Shown here: in pieces, positions 19,027-24,620 of the stretch
Layout: each line of letters begins with the position of its first letter
Position numbering within the stretch: position 1 is the first letter of the stretch
Source: Larix sibirica
Lineage: Eukaryota > Streptophyta > Pinopsida > Pinales > Pinaceae
Assembly (NCBI GenBank): GCA_004151065.3
Contig: NWUY0300010016.1
Location: 65,670 to 90,289 of the forward strand
Length of the DNA stretch: 24,620 nt
Reading direction: 5' to 3'
Made by a program: the position numbers and the translations under genes
Notes under the pieces: model-generated
The model's input: the letters and a program-made list of their open reading frames with translations, nothing else
What the model was told of the DNA's origin: nothing
Database searches by the model: none

Positions 19027-21204
19027 ATTGCATAACGATGGTGTGTGCCTCCATCACTTCACTAGGAGGGAAGTAGATTTTCTACTATCTATATTGCAAT
19101 ATGTGATGACAAGAAACAATGGTGTGTTAAAAACTTCATTTCATCATGTAATGATAATATGTAAGTTAAAGGTTAGAGATAAAAATAATTTTTTGTATAT
19201 TGAAGTGAAGTGGTAAGTTAAAGGTTAGGATAAACATAATATTTTGTGCATTGAAGTGAAGTGGTAGTGTATATAAATACACATACATTGCATGTATGTG
19301 CATTATAACATCAATTGATATAGTAGTATGGTTGGTATCAATTTGTTGTGCATTATAACATCGACTAATATAGTAGTGCGACTAGTATCAATGTTTTGCA
19401 TCAACATTATGTTTTGCAAGTGGACATAACTATCTCCCCACCAACTTTGGCCCCACCATGAACTATATTTATCCTCATTTATAAGATAAACATACAAAAT
19501 ATATAATTTTTTTAAAATCTCCCACCTTTAAGGCCATGGCCCTAATCGTTCCTTTGTACTTGAATCCACTTCAAAGTTGTTTTCGTTAGTTTTGAAATTT
19601 ATGACAAACTATTGTCCTATTTTGCTACATCAACATTGATTATAGAGAATGGTTGAATATTAAGTTCCTAGTAAGTGGAAGTGGAGTGTCGTGGGATGAT
19701 TTTAAAAATTTATCATTTTTCAAGAATGATATTTTTCTTTACAAAATATACATAATCTTTTTCCCCAACATTTTGGTATTTATATCGATAAAATTAAGAA
19801 TTGTTCAAAAGAGGAAGGATGAATTCTTATTAACATGGTCGTCCTCGTAAATATTGATGTTGGAATATATAATTTAATTGTCTCTGATGGATGCGAAGAG
19901 CATAAGATGCACTATGATTCCACTAAAGGATAACATGAGAGGGGGCTTTGGTAAAGTAATCCTCTGATGCTAAGAGTCAATGTAACCTATCATCTATTTT
20001 ACATCATGTGCCTTAAATGAATCCATTCACCACAATAGACTTAGAAAGCTAATCATTAAATACGTGTAAAAGGTCGGAAGGAAGCCTACCTGATGTAGTT
20101 ATTAGAGAATGGGCTAAGAACAATTATTATGGGGAAAATGCAAGAGTACTTCATTCTCACACTTAATTGGAAAGCATGTCGTTTATTCCATTCATTCTCA
20201 CCATTCCCATCTTCAAGCTTTCCAACTCTCATGTTGAGTTCTCCATTGTAACTTATTAACCAAAATTTGAATATGACCAAATCAACCGTTATGAATGAGG
20301 AATTTGCAAACCTTAGGGAAGATGTAGAGAGGTTGTAAAAATGAGCATAGTGGTTGAGCAAGTTATGAAGTCTTCACCCACTAGTTATTGTTGCTTATTG
20401 TTTGTTTGAGATCCATGTTGTATTCTTCCAGGTTATTCTCATAAAGCATTAAGTAGATTTGACTCTTTTTGCCTACACTAAAGAGCATTAGAAAGGAAGA
20501 ATATATGTGAGGGACTATTGAGCAAAGAAGGGGGATCCTCTTTGTGTTATGTAGGGAAGTGGAAGAGAGTGCCAATGTTATTTGATGGCTAGATGAGATG
20601 CTTGGAGTGCTCTATAAATGAACAAATTTGTTGAGCTATTAGAGAAAAGGGTTGGATTGAGTGAGTGGTGAGTCTATAGCTTAGATACCTTTGCCTCGAT
20701 GCCCTCATAACCCAATGTGGAGGTGGCATTTGTATTGGATTCCTATGGTTGGGTGGAAAATTGCATGTACAAAACCAATTTCCTAGACCATACTTGGGTA
20801 AAAGATAATTTGTTTATCCTTGTTTGTGAATCTGAAACAAAATGTTATTTACTACCGTGGAAATGTATGTATTTTGCATCATGTGTGTGTTATGTTTAAT
20901 TTTAAATATGGACACTTGGATGCCATTAAATATGTCAATCCGTGTTTTTTAATTTAACTGCATTTTATTATTGCACTATATGTGTTCATTTAAGTGAATT
21001 ATGGGCCTCCATTAAAGACCATCTAGTATAAGGAAAACACCTTCTAGTGGAGGTTTATGTGAGGTATTTAGATTACAAGATTGAGCAAAATTATCAAAAA
21101 ACATTTGCTAAAACCTTTGCTATTGGCAGTGAAGGTTTTAATGAACTTCCACTATAACTTAAAATTTTGGGTGGCTAGATGTACTAGTAGAATTTGTTTT
21201 GTTG
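19027..21204. other. AT-rich spacer, no supported gene
   Basis: Very AT-rich, with tandem duplications at 19161-19264 (52-bp period) and 19298-19397 (50-bp period) and a 9-bp-arm palindrome at about 19280-19300. I looked on the minus strand for LINE endonuclease or RT motifs that could join the LINE pieces on either side and saw none. Open frames of 60-90 codons have no recognisable domain. Confidence 0.45.
19161..19397 (+). repeat. Two adjoining tandem duplications (52 bp and 50 bp)
   Basis: The first pair starts at 19161 and 19213 with GTAAGTTAAAGGTTAG and ends with TTGAAGTGAAGTG. The second pair starts at 19298 and 19348 with GTGCATTATAACATC and contains ATATAGTAGT and GTATCAAT. Copies within each pair differ slightly. 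Confidence 0.75.
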
Positions 21205-21560
21205 GTGCACTTATATCAATTGTGCACACAAGTGCCCCAATTATATATAATATGCATTAGTGTGCTATGCATTGGCACACACCAAGGCTTACAAATATTT
21301 ATAACGAGCACTAGTGTGTATGACATATTTTTTAAGCCCTAGTGCGTAGTTTATATATTGGAAGCATTGAGGTTCTTCTATCAACAATAGGCATCGGTGT
21401 GCCATAACTTGATACACAACAAGGCACTTCTATCAACAATAGGCACCAAATCACCACAATTTGATATGCATTATGGATTTACAAATATATTTTATACATC
21501 GATGCATATGATATGTATCATGAAGCACTAGTACTATCGATGTGTATATCATCTTGCGCA
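21205..21560 (+). repeat. Decayed tandem array, about 52-55-bp unit
   Basis: Units begin near 21205, 21252, 21306, 21391, 21443 and 21498. Each has a head like GCAT(T/C)(A/G)GTGTGC, a TTG(A/G)(T/C)A-like middle and an ACAAATAT or TATCAACAATAG tail. The clearest match is a TTCTATCAACAATAGGCA word repeated at 21376 and 21428. The head at 21252 aligns well with that at 21391. Units differ at many sites, so this is an old satellite-like cluster. Confidence 0.55.
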
Positions 21561-21773
21561 CAATAAGTTCTTACAATGATACTAACAATAGTAACAACAA
21601 TGGTAATATGTCATTGAAGGAATCAATGCTTTTGTTGCTTTAGGAGCACCAATTCATGTATTGCATTTATTCACACCGGGGCATAATACTCATCTAAACG
21701 CATTGTTGCATAAGTAGGTATAAACCACACCGCTGAGTTAAAATGAATACAATGCAATGATATGTTTCAATGA
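21561..21773. other. Short spacer before LINE ORF1 remnant
   Basis: AT-rich; nothing supported. Confidence 0.4.
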
Positions 21774-23110
21774 TTAATTTTTCCATGTCCCAGGTATATA
21801 CATATGAGACTTCCTTCCAACCGAGTTAGGGGTGTATTTTTCCAAAGCTAGGCCTCTCCCCACCTCTTTGTAAGATTTATCCATCTCTTTTATTTTAGAG
21901 CATAGCTGATAATTTGATTTAAGAGGTGGTAAATGGGTATTTTGCTTATGATCCCTAGTTGGTATAGTAGGAACCCCCTCCCCACCTAATAGCAAGGATA
22001 GGTCAACCGGAATAACCCTAGGACCAACTACAGGTTCAGTACTTGGTTCATTGATCGAATTTGAGATAATAAGATTTTGATGAGGCTTGATGGCATCCCC
22101 TTGAAATGTATTCTCCTTCTCAACATTCGCTTCCCTAAGTGTGTCTATGGTATGTTCTTTTAATAGGGTTTGTTTAAGGATAGAGAGCTTCAAGTTCCCC
22201 CCTGAGTTTATTGAATCCATATATACATTATGAATACGTATAATAATGATAAAAGAAACATTACCTTCAATATTAAGTTGTGGCCTTGCCCCTACTATTC
22301 CAGGGATAATTGGAGAGGATCTTTCCCTCCAAACCTCATCATCTCTAGAAACTCTCAAAACATCTCGAGCTCATTTTGTTCTTGTCCTGACTGCTTCCTT
22401 AGAGTCCTTAAGAGATTTTTCCAAACTCTTTCTAATTCAAACTATTTTATGATGGACTAGAACCTTTGCATTACTTAGATAGATTGCTTGTAGGTATCCT
22501 ACTTTATGACAAAGAGACCACTAGAATGGAATTTTCCAATAATTAATCATTTTCCTGATAAATCATGTGTCCCATTCAATCTCCAATTATTCCAACAAGA
22601 CCTCGCGAAGCTCCATTTCAACTAGGATTTTGGCAATTCTTCTATCCTGGAATCTATCCAACCCTCCTCAAAGAATATGAAATGTCCAATGGAGGCACCA
22701 ACCCTCCCTAAATGACATCATTCCATGGCACAAGCGACCTACATGTCATGAGAACCCATGCCTTTTGGATATAGTTAGGCTCTCATTGTGGATTAAAATC
22801 AGGTAACCAAGGTTTGAGGCAAATAACCAACAACTCACATTAACAATCCGGCCACATCACTTTAACCACATCCACATTTCCCCTCATAATGAAATAGATC
22901 CAACCCTGCATTAATATGTGAAACTTTGGGATATACCTTATACTTGGGAGTTAGTCCTCCAATAACCATTTTTCAGGGTTTCTCCCTTTATGGATTTTTC
23001 CCACATTTTTCCAAGATTCTTCAGACTAGATCTAGTGACATTGTTCTCTACAGCTTCCTAGTATTTAAATCTTGTTCTGCGACCGTTTTGACTATGTCTT
23101 TGCATGCTCT
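21774..23110 (-). pseudogene. LINE ORF1 (DUF4283-type) remnant
   Basis: Known family: plant L1-type LINEs encode an RNA-binding ORF1 with DUF4283 and a zinc knuckle. On the minus strand I read, across frames, WEKSIKGETLKNG, SIRYIPKFHILMQGWIYFIMRGNVDV, CLKPWLPDFNP near 22786-22830, IAKILVEMELRE, INYWKIPF and LCHKVGYL (22490-22560). These follow the DUF4283 order, including the closing (R)C..CHK.GHL knuckle, whose first Cys, His and last Cys are changed here. The lower part is open for 194 codons at 21774-22358 and is hydrophilic with little homology signal, as expected for the variable ORF1 end. Several stops and frame shifts make it inactive. Confidence 0.7.
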
Positions 23111-24077
23111 TATGCACTTTCTAACTTATCCTAACTTAAGACACCTAATAAAATTATTTTTAATATATGACTCTTCTCCCTTTATTTAACAAAATCAAGG
23201 TAACATACCTTCTACAAACTGACAATTGTCTTTAATCCCCAATAGTTATCTTACTCCTCAAGTAACTATTCCTTTGCAATAATCCATCCAACCTACCTTA
23301 CTTAAACCATCTATAGAGGTCCATGTGCCTTCTCATGATTGTACCAATACTACTCCTACTATCACTATTCCAACCTATACCATTAGGTCATTCCCTAGTA
23401 ACTTACCATTCAAGTAGTCCAATGTACATCTTTTATTCCACCATCAACTATACATCCTACTCAAATCCCTAGTGTAACTCATTATTTTATTATACCAATT
23501 TGTGGCCTAAGTAGAAAACGTGTGGTAGCAATCCTTATAGTATCCATCCACTATTTAGTCATATGTCCTTTCACAACAATCATAGTTTTTTACATAGCCT
23601 GTTATTCAAAGTATCTACTAACACCCCTTTGTAGTTATGCCTAATACATTTAAGGGATAATCGTGGAGTATTCTTGGTAGGATAATCATGGTTGGTAATC
23701 AGAAAATAATCATGATAAGACAATTTTAGTAGAATAACCACAATGAAAAAATCTTGGAATATTCATGACGATATAATCACGAGTGAATCACATAAATGTC
23801 CTCATATAGGGAACAAGACAAGAATCTACACAAACTCTAAATAAGGACAATGTCCTATTAGGAAGAAAATGCTTTAAATTACCTAAGTTGAGTTAAATGA
23901 TCCAAGATGATGATGTGGATTTTATGGCATAGATCATTAAAATAAATTTGAGAAGTTTATGGTTACATTAGACCCATGATTTCCTACTGGATTGTAATTG
24001 AACTAGGCATAAGTGAATAAGTGGTAGTGCATAAGAGGTATGTAGTGCATGCTATACAACATGATTCACTGCTAGTG
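23111..24077. other. AT-rich spacer, no supported gene
   Basis: No protein motif or RNA gene is visible. At 23650-23790 the short word GATAATCATG and relatives recur irregularly (at least five times), a loose repeat rather than an array. Confidence 0.4.
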
Positions 24078-24321
24078 CATATGACACTTGTGCTTTTTTT
24101 GTGTAACAAGGGGAATTGGCAACTGGGATGGGGTTGGTACTCGCTTGACACGGGGTTCAAGGGTCCAATCCCGTCCGCTACCACTATAGACCTAGGTTCA
24201 AACACCAAGCCCTCCACAATGGAGCACAGGTCATCCAAGGTTTGAACCAACGACCTCCTTTACAAGGTTTACACGAGCTTGTTGGCTGGTCTACACCCCG
24301 ACAGGCTCATATGACACTTGT
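24078..24321 (-). mobile_element. tRNA-derived SINE with 14-bp target-site duplications
   Basis: The direct repeat CATATGACACTTGT is perfect at 24078-24091 and 24308-24321. The 216-bp insert between them (24092-24307) reads on the minus strand from AGCCTGTCGG to a short A-tail (seven A at 24094-24100 on the plus strand as T). A GGTTCAAACC word at 24239-24248 matches the RNA polymerase III box B, starting about 60 bases from the 5' end, as in tRNA-derived SINEs. A degenerate box A may lie around nucleotides 12-30. It has no coding capacity. Structure and duplications make the mobile-element call strong; the SINE family is not identified. Confidence 0.85.
24239..24248 (-). promoter_or_regulatory. 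RNA polymerase III box B of the SINE
   Basis: The minus strand reads GGTTCAAACC, fitting the box B consensus GGTTCRANNCC in its core. Its distance from the SINE 5' end fits an internal tRNA-type promoter. Confidence 0.6.
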
Positions 24322-24620
24322 TACTTAACATCTTATATAATTAATATATAAAACAATATGCACACCGATGGTAGTGCAAAAGTGCATAAGTGTTGTAGAG
24401 ATTTCTTCCTACGGGTAAGAAGAAGCCCTATTAGGATAAAGCGAGAATGACTAACTCTATACTAAGACAAAAATGAAACAAATGCGATCTTGAATCCTAA
24501 ATTAAACAAGTATTTCAGAGTTTTTGTATTGAGGGAATGAGAGAAAGTAACTCGCCTTCACTTTCGATGTTTGTCCCGCTTGTCGCTCCGATCCCGAAGT
24601 CCTCACGAAGAACCTGTTGA
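24322..24620. other. End of window, nothing supported
   Basis: AT-rich start, then more GC-rich sequence with a CTCGCC..TGTCCCGCTTGTCGCTCC stretch. No frame, repeat or RNA gene can be supported within the 300 bases seen; a feature could continue beyond the edge. Confidence 0.3.

Noticed and set aside
21774-22358. 194-codon minus-strand frame taken as an independent gene
   Set aside because: It continues directly from DUF4283 and knuckle remnants upstream, so it is the variable end of a dead LINE ORF1, not a host gene.
24110-24310. A tRNA gene near 24.1-24.3 kb
   Set aside because: A box B-like word is present, but no cloverleaf can be drawn and the unit has an A-tail and target-site duplications, which is a SINE.

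Overview
The window looks like nuclear DNA of a seed plant, most likely a gymnosperm with a large genome. That lineage is an inference: there is one intact-looking plant gene, while nearly everything else is old, heavily mutated transposable-element debris and AT-rich spacer. The debris includes Ty3/gypsy, an L1-type LINE with DUF4283, zf-RVT and RNase H, and a tRNA-derived SINE. A PPR pseudogene of the plant PLS type is also present. I see no bacterial operons, CRISPR arrays or rRNA.

Layout. 1-2280: AT-rich spacer with palindromes and faint coding remnants. About 2290-3400: LTR-like block with a good TATA box. 3440-3800 and 5440-6100: two diverged copies of one repeat, probably LTR fragments; the second carries internal tandem duplications. 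Between them, at 4605-5125, lies a broken PPR gene. 6121-6800: compound tandem array. 7235-8189 (minus): dead Ty3/gypsy reverse transcriptase/RNase H piece whose RNase H start has been triplicated with a 120-bp (40-codon) period. 8887-14834: the most complete mobile element, an LTR retrotransposon with both LTRs, primer binding site, polypurine tract, gag zinc knuckle and a dead protease, but no recognisable reverse transcriptase or integrase. 15473-16642 (minus): F-box/kelch gene with a clear TATA box, the only gene I believe is functional. About 16846-19026 (minus): 3' half of a LINE ORF2, ending only about 200 bp upstream of the F-box start codon. 19160-21770: AT-rich spacer with decayed short-period arrays. 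21774-about 23110 (minus): remnant of LINE ORF1. 24092-24307 (minus): SINE flanked by a perfect 14-bp target-site duplication.

The genes do not form a pathway. The main story is layered transposon decay around one F-box/kelch gene. The best leads are the RT-less gag-protease element with two extra open stretches, the 40-codon repeat in RNase H, the acidic in-frame duplication in the F-box protein, the decayed 53-bp array and the SINE. I found no convincing new defence or regulatory system.
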